The notes beneath the pieces are model-generated. The model worked only from the letters and a program-made list of their open reading frames with translations. It searched no databases and was not told the origin of the DNA. Positions 45,154 through 52,670 of a stretch of DNA of 64,000 bases are shown piece by piece. This stretch comes from Bradyrhizobium commune. Its GTDB lineage: Bacteria; Pseudomonadota; Alphaproteobacteria; Rhizobiales; Xanthobacteraceae. The translations under genes and the position numbers were made by a program. Location: contig NZ_CP061379.1 in assembly GCF_015624505.1 (NCBI RefSeq), forward strand, positions 6,820,001 to 6,884,000, written 5' to 3'. Numbering within the stretch: the first letter of the stretch is position 1; every line of letters begins with the position of its first letter.

Positions 45154-46650
45154 CTACGCCGTCTTGATCCAGACGGCCTTCACGTTGAGATATTCCTCGA
45201 CATGCTGCTTGCCGGATTCGCGGCCGTAGCCGCTCATCTTGTAGCCGCCGAAGGGCATGGCGGGGTCCATCGCCTGGTAGCAATTCACCCACACCGAGCC
45301 GGCGCGCAGGCTCTTCGCGACCGCGTGCGCCTTACTGACGTCGCGCGTCCACAGGCCCGAGCCGAGGCCGAATGTGGTGTTGTTGGCGCGCTTGATCAGC
45401 TCGTCCATGTCCTTGAAGGCGATCGCTGAGATCACCGGACCGAAGATCTCCTCCTGCGCGATGCGCATGTTGTCCTGGACATTGGCGAACACGGTCGGCG
45501 AGACGAAGAAGCCCTTGGCCAACGCGCCTTCGGTGACGCGGCCGCCGCCGGCGAGCGCCTTGGCGCCTTCCTTCTGGCCGATGTCGAGATAGCCGGTGAC
45601 GCGCTCGAGCTGCTGCTCGGACACCAGCGGTCCGATCTGGGTGTTCGGATCGAGGCCGTTGCCGACTTGCAGCTTCTTGCCGAACTCGGCGACGCGGCCG
45701 ACGAACTCTTCGTAGATCGACTGCTCGACGAACAGGCGCGTGCCCGCGCTGCAGATCTGGCCGGAGTTGGCGAACACCGCCATCGCCGCACCCGGCACGG
45801 CGGCATCGAGATCGGCGTCGCCAAACACGATGTCCGGCGACTTGCCGCCGAGCTCGAGCGAGACGCGCTTGAGGTTGCCGGCCGAGGCGCGGATGATCGA
45901 CTGTCCCGTGACATGCGAGCCGGTGAAGGCAACCTTGTCGACGTCGTGATGCGAGGCAAGCGCTGCGCCCGCGGTCTCGCCGTATCCGGGGACGACGTTG
46001 ATGACGCCTGCCGGCACGCCGGCTTCCATCGCGAGCTCGGCGATGCGCAGCGAGGTCAGCGGCGCTTCTTCGGCGGGCTTCAGCACCACGGTGCAACCGG
46101 TCGCGATCGCCGGGCCGATCTTCCAGATCGTCGCGGTGAGCGGACCGTTCCAGGGAATGATGGCGCCGACGACGCCGACAGGCTCCTTCAGCGTGTAGGA
46201 GAAGATCTCGCCGGGTAGCGAGTTCTCGACGGTCTCGCCGTGGATCGCAGTGGTCTGGCCGGCGTAATAGCGCAGCATGCCGACGGCACGCAGGCGGTAG
46301 GCGCGGGTGCGGCTGAGCGGAGCGCCCATGTCGAGCGTGTCGAGCTGCGACAATTCGTCGAAATTTTTCTCGACGAGATCGGCGAGCTTGAGCAGCAGGT
46401 TCTGCCGCTCGAACGGCTTGACCTTGCTCCAGGGCCCCTCGAAGGCGCGGCGGGCGGCCGAGACGGCGCGGTCGATATCTTCCTTGTCGCCCTCGGCGAC
46501 GGTTGCGAGCAGTTCGCCGGTCGCTGGGTTATGGGTTTCGAAGCGCTTGCCGGAGGCCGCGTCGACCCACTTCCCATCGATCAGCATCTGCTTGTAGGAC
46601 CCGTTGGCGAACGGATGGCGCGTGATCGGAATAGCCTGCGACACAGCCAT
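45154..46650 (-). CDS. NAD(P)-dependent aldehyde dehydrogenase
   Basis: Cytoplasmic enzyme (498 aa) oxidising an aldehyde to its acid. Cofactor and active-site marks are IIPWNGPLTATIWKIGPAIA, KPAEEAPLTSLRIAELA, FTGSHVTGQSI, the catalytic Glu in LELGGKSPDIVF and the nucleophile Cys in NSGQICSAGTRLFVE. Late EEIFGPVISAI and FGGYKMSGYGRESG are also standard. The family is close to phenylacetaldehyde and other aryl-aldehyde dehydrogenases, but substrate cannot be fixed. It is divergent from the SDR gene. Confidence 0.94.
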   Translation of the reverse strand: MAVSQAIPITRHPFANGSYKQMLIDGKWVDAASGKRFETHNPATGELLATVAEGDKEDIDRAVSAARRAFEGPWSKVKPFERQNLLLKLADLVEKNFDELSQLDTLDMGAPLSRTRAYRLRAVGMLRYYAGQTTAIHGETVENSLPGEIFSYTLKEPVGVVGAIIPWNGPLTATIWKIGPAIATGCTVVLKPAEEAPLTSLRIAELAMEAGVPAGVINVVPGYGETAGAALASHHDVDKVAFTGSHVTGQSIIRASAGNLKRVSLELGGKSPDIVFGDADLDAAVPGAAMAVFANSGQICSAGTRLFVEQSIYEEFVGRVAEFGKKLQVGNGLDPNTQIGPLVSEQQLERVTGYLDIGQKEGAKALAGGGRVTEGALAKGFFVSPTVFANVQDNMRIAQEEIFGPVISAIAFKDMDELIKRANNTTFGLGSGLWTRDVSKAHAVAKSLRAGSVWVNCYQAMDPAMPFGGYKMSGYGRESGKQHVEEYLNVKAVWIKTA

Positions 46651-46835
46651 GGCTGCACTCCCTAGTCAGGTGATTGATTGGTTTCGATCTGGGTGGGATC
46701 GTTAGGTGAAACAGAATACAGCGAGGCCGGAAAGGCGTAAAGTCGGCGTGGAACGAAGACCTCCCATTCCGACTTGTGCAGGGTCGCGCGAGTGCCATGT
46801 ATAGGTCGCTCGAGCACCTCTTCTGGAGAATGAGC

Positions 46836-47681
46836 ATGCCGCATCCCGTCATCACCAAGAACAACGTCGCCGTGGTCACCGGGGGTGCGTCCGGCATCGG
46901 CCTTGCCGCGGCCACGGCCTTCGCGCGCGCCGGGATGAAGGTGTGCATCGTCGATGTCGACCAGGCGCGGCTAGCCGAGGCCGCAACAAAACTGTCATCC
47001 ATCGCGGGAACCCCGAATGTGATGACCTCCGCAGTCGACGTCAGCAACGCCGAGAGCGTCAAGGAACTGGAACGCGCGGTGGGCGCGCGTTTCGGCGGCA
47101 CCGACCTCTTGATGAACAATGCCGGCATCCAGCCGGGCAGCACGCTGTTCGGCGAGCCAGACAATTGGCATCACATCATTGGCGTCAACATGTGGGGCAT
47201 AATCAACGGGTCGCGCATCTTCACTCCCAACATGATCGCGCGCGGCAAGGCCGGGCTGATCATTAACACCGGCTCGAAGCAAGGCATCACCACACCGCCC
47301 GGCGATCCCGCCTACAACGTCTCCAAGGCGGGCGTAAAAGCGTTTACGGAAGCGCTCCAGCACGAGCTCCGAAATACGAAAGACTGCCACATTACGGCGC
47401 ATCTGCTGATCCCCGGCTTCGTATTCACCGGCTTGACCGCAAAGGGCCGCACCGAAAAACCGGCCGCCGCGTGGACGCCAGAGCAGACCGTGGATTTCAT
47501 GCTGGCCCGGCTCGAGGCCGGCGATTTCTACATCCTGTGCCCGGACAACGATGTGCCGCGCGCGCTCGACGAGAAGCGGATGCTGTGGGCGGCCGGCGAC
47601 ATCGTCGAGAACCGTCCGCCGCTGTCACGCTGGCACCCGGACCATGCGGATGCGTTCGCGAGGTTCGTGAAGGGCGAATAG
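46836..47681 (+). CDS. Short-chain dehydrogenase/reductase
   Basis: Classical SDR, 281 aa, with NAD(P)-binding TGGASGIGLAAATAF near residue 15, NNAG, catalytic Ser in INTGSKQGI, and the YxxxK pair in PAYNVSKAGVKAF. The acidic IVDVDQ after strand 2 suggests NAD(H). ATG at 46836 has GGAGA six bases upstream; an ATG two codons earlier is too close to that site. A C-terminal stretch ending WHPDHADAFARF is longer than minimal SDRs. Substrate unknown; convergent with the zinc-ribbon gene 10 bases away. Confidence 0.9.
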   Translation: MPHPVITKNNVAVVTGGASGIGLAAATAFARAGMKVCIVDVDQARLAEAATKLSSIAGTPNVMTSAVDVSNAESVKELERAVGARFGGTDLLMNNAGIQPGSTLFGEPDNWHHIIGVNMWGIINGSRIFTPNMIARGKAGLIINTGSKQGITTPPGDPAYNVSKAGVKAFTEALQHELRNTKDCHITAHLLIPGFVFTGLTAKGRTEKPAAAWTPEQTVDFMLARLEAGDFYILCPDNDVPRALDEKRMLWAAGDIVENRPPLSRWHPDHADAFARFVKGE

Positions 47682-47691
47682 GCGGCGGGGC

Positions 47692-47898
47692 CTACAGCGT
47701 CTCCTGCTGATGCCCGCAATTCTTGCAGGCGAACTTGACGCGGCTCTGGCCTTTTTCCGCCTGGACCCGGTTCGGCGCGCCGCATTTGCCGCAGACGGCC
47801 TCGATGCGGGTCGTGCCCTGCTTCACGACGATGGTCTTCTTTTCCATCGATTCGCGGATCAGGCGCTCGGCCTCTTCGCGCAGGGATTGTTTCGACAA
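47692..47898 (-). CDS. Small zinc-ribbon protein
   Basis: 68-residue protein with one four-cysteine zinc ribbon: CGKCGAPNRV followed after about 14 residues by CKNCGHQ. An N-terminal helix (EEAERLIRESMEKK) precedes it. I place the start at a TTG (47898), which has GGAG ten bases upstream, because no ATG other than one 17 codons inside is available; the open frame extends to 47985. It follows the Rieske gene on the same strand and could serve as a metal-bound partner or regulator of that operon. Confidence 0.65.
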   Translation of the reverse strand: MSKQSLREEAERLIRESMEKKTIVVKQGTTRIEAVCGKCGAPNRVQAEKGQSRVKFACKNCGHQQETL

Positions 47899-47971
47899 AG
47901 CTCGTCTCCGCCTCTGGAAAGCGCGAGAGCCATATCGCACCCGCGATAAAATCTCAATCCGAAACGGGCGC

Positions 47972-48385
47972 TCAGATCTCGACAATCACATAGCTGTCCT
48001 CGACATGCACCGGGAAGGTCTCGGCGACATAGGGGCCCTTCTGCAATTCCTCGCCGCGCTCGACCGCGACCGGATATGACCGGATCTTGACGCGGTTCGG
48101 ATCGAACCAGGACTGGCCGCTGCGCATGTCGAATTCCCAGCCATGCCAGGGACAGCGCAGCATCTCGCCGACGCGCGACCGCTCATAGACGCCGGGCTCG
48201 GGCGAGGTCAGCCGCGCCACACAGGCGGCTTTCTCCAGTGGGGCGCCCTCGTGCGGGCAGCGGTTCAGGAGCGCAAAGAACTCGCCGTTGACATGGAACA
48301 CAACGATGTCGCGCCCGGCGATATCGACGACCTTGTTGCCGCCGGGCGGGATCTCGGTTGTGCGCGCGACGATGTGACGGGCCAT
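47972..48385 (-). CDS. Rieske [2Fe-2S] ferredoxin-type protein
   Basis: Stand-alone Rieske protein, 137 aa, carrying electrons to an oxygenase or sitting as a small cofactor domain. The cluster ligands are in CPHEGAPL and, about 35 residues later, CPWHGWEF. The ATG at 48385 is 8 bases downstream of the amidohydrolase stop in transcript sense. No oxygenase catalytic subunit (mononuclear iron domain) is seen in the protein or next to it, so its partner is unknown. Confidence 0.92.
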   Translation of the reverse strand: MARHIVARTTEIPPGGNKVVDIAGRDIVVFHVNGEFFALLNRCPHEGAPLEKAACVARLTSPEPGVYERSRVGEMLRCPWHGWEFDMRSGQSWFDPNRVKIRSYPVAVERGEELQKGPYVAETFPVHVEDSYVIVEI

Positions 48386-48392
48386 GCGGGTC

Positions 48393-49505
48393 TCAGAACT
48401 TGTAGACCGCACGGGCATTGGTAGAGAAGATCTTCTTCCGCTCGGCCTCGGTCAGCGGTGTCTTGAAGGCGAAGCGTGGATCGTCGAAATCCCAGTGCGG
48501 ATAGTCCGACGAGAACAGCAAACGGTCAATGCCGACCCATTCGATCAGCGAGCGCAGATGCCGCGCCTCGTCGGGCTCGTCGATCGGCTGGGTCGTGAAC
48601 CAGAATTGATCGCGAACATATTCCGACGGCTTGCGCTTGAGGTGCGGCACCTCGCTGCGGAAGCGCTCAAAATGCTGGTCCATGCGCCACACCGCTGACG
48701 GGATCCAGCCGAAGCCACCCTCGATGAAGACGAACTTCAGCTTGGGAAAGCGCTCCGGCACGCCTTCGATGACGAGGCTCGCCAGCTGGGCCGCGATGGT
48801 GTGCGCATTGGATTGGTGCTCCTCGACATAATAGGACGGCCAACCGCCGCCGGTCGGGGCGTGGCCGCCATAGCCGCCGACATGAATGCCGAGCGGCAGA
48901 TCGAGCTCCTGCGCCCGCTCGTAGATCGGCCAGTAACGGCGGCGGCCGAGCGGCTCGTTGGCACGCGGCGAGACGTTGATCTGGATATATTCGCCGATCC
49001 TGGCACAGCGCTCGATCTCGGCAATCGCAAGATCAGTCCCGTCCTGCCCGACCAGGATCGAGGCCTTCAGGCGCGGATCGCGATGTGACCAGAACGCCAG
49101 CTGCCAATCGTTGATGGCGCGCTGGATAGCCGCGCCGAATTCGAGGTTCTGCTGTGAGAAGATGAAGAGGTCGAGCACCTGCAAGATCCCGAATTCGACA
49201 TCGAGCGGATCGAGATGCTGCTTCTGCATGAAGGCGAGATCGGAGCCCGGCGGCCCGCCGGTTGGCGGCCAGGCATCGCGCCGCGCGATCAATGGCGAAG
49301 AGCGCGGATAGGGCGTGGTGAAGAGGTACGGCGTGCGCAGATGGCTGCCGTATTCCTTCAGATGATGCTGCCAGCGTTTTGGCAGGAACTCGTTGAGATC
49401 ATCCGTCGAGCGCAAGCTCGGATGCACGTCGCAATCGACGATGCGCAGCCGCGAGGCGGCGGGTTTCTCGTCGTCACGCAGCGGACGGTCGATGACCTCA
49501 CTCAT
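48393..49505 (-). CDS. Amidohydrolase family TIM-barrel protein (ACMSD-like)
   Basis: Metal-dependent amidohydrolase_2 protein of 370 aa, related to decarboxylases such as ACMSD and gamma-resorcylate decarboxylase. Metal residues appear in IVDCDVHPSLRS, in GIHVGGYGGH and in LLFSSDYPHWDFDD. ATG at 49505 follows GGAGGATCGC. It is preceded after 15 bases by a second amidohydrolase of the same family and followed by the Rieske gene, an arrangement expected for breakdown of an aromatic or heterocyclic acid. Confidence 0.88.
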   Translation of the reverse strand: MSEVIDRPLRDDEKPAASRLRIVDCDVHPSLRSTDDLNEFLPKRWQHHLKEYGSHLRTPYLFTTPYPRSSPLIARRDAWPPTGGPPGSDLAFMQKQHLDPLDVEFGILQVLDLFIFSQQNLEFGAAIQRAINDWQLAFWSHRDPRLKASILVGQDGTDLAIAEIERCARIGEYIQINVSPRANEPLGRRRYWPIYERAQELDLPLGIHVGGYGGHAPTGGGWPSYYVEEHQSNAHTIAAQLASLVIEGVPERFPKLKFVFIEGGFGWIPSAVWRMDQHFERFRSEVPHLKRKPSEYVRDQFWFTTQPIDEPDEARHLRSLIEWVGIDRLLFSSDYPHWDFDDPRFAFKTPLTEAERKKIFSTNARAVYKF

Positions 49506-49520
49506 GCGATCCTCCAAAAT

Positions 49521-50582
49521 TCAGTTCAAGAGTAGCCGCGGAAACGTCTCCAGCGGATTGTCGACGCACATTTTCGATATGATACCCTTCGGCAAGTACG
49601 GCGGAATCGGATCGTCGCCGTCGAACTGCCAGTGCGGATAGTCGGAGGCGAACAGGAACATTTTTTCGGAGCCGATCTGGTCGATGATCTCCTCGACGCT
49701 TTTGGCGTCGCCCGGCGCATCGAACGGCTGCATGGTGACGCGGAAATTGTCGCGGATGATGGAGGCCGGCTCGCGCTCGACCCAGGGCACCTCGACGCGC
49801 ACGCCGCGCCAGGTCTTGTTGGCGCGCCACATGAAGGCCGGCAGCCAGCTCACGCCAGACTCCATCAGCACGACCTTGAGGTTTGGATATTTGCCGAACA
49901 CGCCCTCGTAGATCAGGCTCAACATCTGCGCCTGAAACGCCTGCGCTTCGACGAAGTAATATTCGTAGCGGTGCGACGGCCAGCCGGCTGAGCTCGGCGC
50001 CTGCCGATATTGCGTGCCGGCGTGGATCGCGAGCGGCAGCTTGTACTTTTCCGCGAGCTGGTAAACCGGCCAGAAATGCCGCCGGCCCAGCAGCGTTTCG
50101 CCCTGCGCCAGCACCAGGATGGAAACGAAGCGGTTGTCGCCGGCGCGGCGCTCGATCTCCTCGATGGCGAGATCCGGCGCCTGCATCGGCACCACGATCG
50201 ATGCACGCAGGCGCGGGTCGCGCGACAACCACTCGGCGGCGATCCAGTCGTTGATCGCCTTGCAGAAATCCGCCGCCATATAGGCGTCAAACACGGCCTG
50301 CGCGCCGTAGAGCACGTTGAGGATGGCGTGGCTCGCACCGAGCTGATCGAACGCGCCCTTCTGCACCATCGCGAGATCGGAGCCCGGCTTGGCGCCGTTG
50401 GCCGGCCGCCAGTCGGCGCGACCTGAAAACGGCATGCTTGGCGGATAGGAGGTGAGATCGAGGCCGTCGATGGCGCGGCTCACGACCTGCTCTTTCCAGT
50501 GATCGCTGAGATAAGGCAGCAGCGTCGTGCGCGTGCCACCAACCGCCGGGTGGATATCGCAGTCGATCCGCGTCACCGCCAT
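49521..50582 (-). CDS. Amidohydrolase family TIM-barrel protein (ACMSD-like)
   Basis: Second amidohydrolase_2 enzyme, 353 aa, clearly a paralogue of the next gene. Metal motifs are RIDCDIHPAVGG, LPLAIHAGTQYR and FLFASDYPHWQFDGD. The ATG at 50582 has GAGGA upstream; a short extension to 50624 is unsupported. Two unequal paralogues side by side suggest successive steps or a heteromeric enzyme. It heads the operon; a 17-bp palindrome lies 134 bases upstream. Confidence 0.88.
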   Translation of the reverse strand: MAVTRIDCDIHPAVGGTRTTLLPYLSDHWKEQVVSRAIDGLDLTSYPPSMPFSGRADWRPANGAKPGSDLAMVQKGAFDQLGASHAILNVLYGAQAVFDAYMAADFCKAINDWIAAEWLSRDPRLRASIVVPMQAPDLAIEEIERRAGDNRFVSILVLAQGETLLGRRHFWPVYQLAEKYKLPLAIHAGTQYRQAPSSAGWPSHRYEYYFVEAQAFQAQMLSLIYEGVFGKYPNLKVVLMESGVSWLPAFMWRANKTWRGVRVEVPWVEREPASIIRDNFRVTMQPFDAPGDAKSVEEIIDQIGSEKMFLFASDYPHWQFDGDDPIPPYLPKGIISKMCVDNPLETFPRLLLN

Positions 50583-50715
50583 GGAGCTTCCTCGCGCCGT
50601 CTTAATTGGCGGCGTCCTCTGCACCGCCCGCGCAGAGTGCGCCGGCCTGCGCCCACGCGCAAGGGCGCAGCCCTGCGCGATCCGTCATGGCTCGGTTGCA
50701 TTTCGCAGGCGCGAT

Positions 50716-50732
50716 ATGATCACTGTGATCAT
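50716..50732. promoter_or_regulatory. 17-bp perfect palindrome upstream of amidohydrolase operon
   Basis: ATGATCAC-T-GTGATCAT is a perfect 8+1+8 palindrome, flanked by GCGAT and CGC that nearly extend it. It lies in the 253-base region between the amidohydrolase start and the stop of the YiaA-like gene. Size and symmetry suit a GntR-type or similar dimeric repressor, but no regulator gene is adjacent. The rest of this region shows no gene. Confidence 0.55.
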
Positions 50733-50835
50733 CGCGTGCGGCGACGGCTCGATGGTGAATAGCCCAAAGCGCGGACGGCGGATGCTTCGGTATCCACCGC
50801 CTCAATGTCGCTTCACGCTTTCATGCGCTCTCGCC

Positions 50836-51111
50836 TCAAGCCGCCTTGGAGACCTCCATCAGCAACCGCTCGGCCTTGGCATCCTCGATACGGTTCACGA
50901 GCCTGCCGCTCTCGTGATTGTCACGCACGGTCTTGGTCAGGGTGACGCAGGTCTGGATCAGCATCACGATGCCCATCGTGAGATAGCCCTTCATCCAGAG
51001 GTCGATCGGCAGGAAGAAGATGCCGATTGCGACGAGGAAGGCGGAGGCTGCGAAGGACGCGTAAGTGAAGGTCACCCAGGCGCCGCTATGGGGTTGGCCG
51101 TTCTGGTTCAT
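50836..51111 (-). CDS. YiaA/YiaB-family inner-membrane protein
   Basis: 91-residue membrane protein with one YiaA/B two-helix unit: FTYASFAASAFLVAIGIFFL and YLTMGIVMLIQTCVTLTKTV, the latter ending in the conserved KTVRDNHE stretch, then a charged C-terminal tail. E. coli YiaA carries two such units, so this is a half-size version. It lies 40 bases downstream of the PspA-like gene in the same direction, which suggests a joint membrane-stress role. Confidence 0.88.
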   Translation of the reverse strand: MNQNGQPHSGAWVTFTYASFAASAFLVAIGIFFLPIDLWMKGYLTMGIVMLIQTCVTLTKTVRDNHESGRLVNRIEDAKAERLLMEVSKAA

Positions 51112-51151
51112 GATCGTCTCCTGAGGGTTCGAATGATGATCGAGTTTGAGA

Positions 51152-51847
51152 TCAGGCGGTCGGCGCGTGCTTGGACTTCAACCGCGCCAGCACGTCGTCC
51201 GCGGTTGTCTTGAGCCGTGGGCCAAAGCCCTGTTCGGCGAGTTTCTCGGCGGTGGCGAGCGGACCGGTGGCCGCGTCGAGCTCGAACAGAGCGTCATCGG
51301 CGGCCTGGGCCTCCATTTGCCGGTCACGTAGGCGCCTCAGCGTGCTCTCGGCTTCCGGCAGCGTGGCCTCGTAGGGCCGCGCCGCCTCGATGCCGCTGCG
51401 GCGGAGCGAACGCACCGCCTCCGAGGCGCGGGCCAGGCGGCGGCCGCGATCGAGCTCGGTGATACGGGCCTGCGCGCTTGCGACGTGCCGCTTCAGCCGC
51501 GCGATCTCGGTCGCGAACAGCGCACGCGCCGTCATCGCCGCGTCGCGGTCGGCCTCAAGGCCTGCGATGGCCTCGGCCGCTTCCCTCGCCAGATCCTCCC
51601 GGCCGCCATCGAGCGCCGCAACCGCGCGGGTCTCGAGATCAGCGATGCGGGCATTGGTCGCCTCGAGCTTGCGGCCCTCCTGCTGGTCCTGCGCGATCGC
51701 CAGCGCCAGCGTCCGCTTGCTGCGCTCGACGGCCGCGGCCGCATCGCGCATCTGCTGGTCGAGGATCAGAAGAGCGGTGCGGTCTTCCAGCTCCTCGCCG
51801 GCGGCGGCTACGCTGCCGCGGAAAAGTGTCACGACGGTCTTGAACAT
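51152..51847 (-). CDS. pspA: PspA/IM30 family protein
   Basis: Peripheral membrane protein (231 aa) of the ESCRT-III-like PspA/Vipp1 family that coats and stabilises stressed inner membrane. It begins MFKTVVTLFRG, a typical amphipathic helix start, and then is almost entirely charged coiled coil with heptad Ala/Leu to the end. The ATG at 51847 is preceded by AGGGAG; an earlier ATG at 51877 would lie inside an operator-like palindrome. It is divergent from a TetR regulator, unlike the enteric arrangement with sigma-54 activator PspF. Confidence 0.87.
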   Translation of the reverse strand: MFKTVVTLFRGSVAAAGEELEDRTALLILDQQMRDAAAAVERSKRTLALAIAQDQQEGRKLEATNARIADLETRAVAALDGGREDLAREAAEAIAGLEADRDAAMTARALFATEIARLKRHVASAQARITELDRGRRLARASEAVRSLRRSGIEAARPYEATLPEAESTLRRLRDRQMEAQAADDALFELDAATGPLATAEKLAEQGFGPRLKTTADDVLARLKSKHAPTA

Positions 51848-51863
51848 TGTTTGCTCCCTGTTA

Positions 51864-51876
51864 TGAGCAGTGCTCA
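51864..51876. promoter_or_regulatory. Operator-like palindrome O1
   Basis: TGAGCA-G-TGCTCA is a perfect 6-bp inverted repeat, 17 bases upstream of the pspA start. Two related sequences follow at 51896-51912 and 51920-51932 in the same 101-base divergent promoter region. Probable binding site of the TetR protein encoded at 51949. Confidence 0.7.
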
Positions 51877-51895
51877 CACGTGCCTTGTAGCATAT

Positions 51896-51912
51896 CTTGA
51901 GCGTCGCTCAAG
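51896..51912. promoter_or_regulatory. Operator-like palindrome O2
   Basis: CTTGAGCG-T-CGCTCAAG is a perfect 8-bp inverted repeat whose core TGAGCGTCGCTCA aligns with O1. Its centre is 34 bases from that of O1 and 22 bases from that of O3, in the middle of the TetR-pspA region. Confidence 0.7.
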
Positions 51913-51919
51913 GTAAATT

Positions 51920-51932
51920 TGAACAATGCTCA
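51920..51932. promoter_or_regulatory. Operator-like palindrome O3
   Basis: TGAACA-A-TGCTCA matches O1 with one broken pair, 17 bases before the TetR start at 51949. Position suggests autoregulation. Confidence 0.6.
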
Positions 51933-51948
51933 CGTCTTTGGTTAAAAA

Positions 51949-52557
51949 ATGTCTAAAGCCTTGGAACGACGAGAGAAACTTCGCAGCGACCTGATCCTGG
52001 CGGCCGAACGGATGATCGCCGATCGCGGTCTGGCCGGCCTGAAGACCCGGGATCTTGCCCGCGAGATCGGCTGCGCCAACGGCGCTGTCTACAATCTCGT
52101 CGCCGATGTCGACGAGCTGATCCTGCGGGTCGGCTCGCGCACGCTGCTCCGGCTCGACGATGCGCTCAGCGCTGCCGAGAACGCTGCGGTCCCCTCGCCG
52201 CGGGGGACGCTGGTCCGCATCGCGATTGCTTATTGCGACTTCGCCGCCGAAAATCTCGAACTCTGGCGCGCGCTGTTCGAGCATCGCATGGCTGCCGACA
52301 AGATCGTCCCCGACTGGTCCATCGACGACCAGATGCAGCCGTTCCGCCACATCTACAAGCCGCTGGCGTTGCTGCTTCCGAAGCGCAGCCCGGAGGAGCT
52401 CGGCATCACCGCGCGCAGCCTGTTCTCGGCCGTCCATGGCATGGTGGCGCTCGGGCTGGAGCAGAAGCTGGTCGCCGTTCCGCTGCCGGCGCTGCGGGAC
52501 GAGATCGCAGTGCTGGTGCGTGCAATGCTGGACGGGCTGGTCGCGCGCGCGGATTAG
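51949..52557 (+). CDS. TetR/AcrR family transcriptional regulator
   Basis: One-component repressor of 202 aa. The N-terminal helix-turn-helix is GLAGLKTRDLAREIGCANGA, then VYNLVADVDELILRV; the C-terminal ligand domain has the WHG-like LWRALFEHRM segment of the TetR_C_33 type. It is divergent from pspA and lies beside three matching palindromes, so it very probably controls itself and pspA-yiaA. Ligand unknown. Confidence 0.92.
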   Translation: MSKALERREKLRSDLILAAERMIADRGLAGLKTRDLAREIGCANGAVYNLVADVDELILRVGSRTLLRLDDALSAAENAAVPSPRGTLVRIAIAYCDFAAENLELWRALFEHRMAADKIVPDWSIDDQMQPFRHIYKPLALLLPKRSPEELGITARSLFSAVHGMVALGLEQKLVAVPLPALRDEIAVLVRAMLDGLVARAD

Positions 52558-52670
52558 TCCGCGCATTGCGGCAAGCGCAGGGTGGCTGACTAAATTTTCG
52601 TCTGTTGCATCGCGCTTGGCGCGCCTAGCTTTCGCCGCGACCCATCTTCTGCACCCACCCGGAGTCCCCC

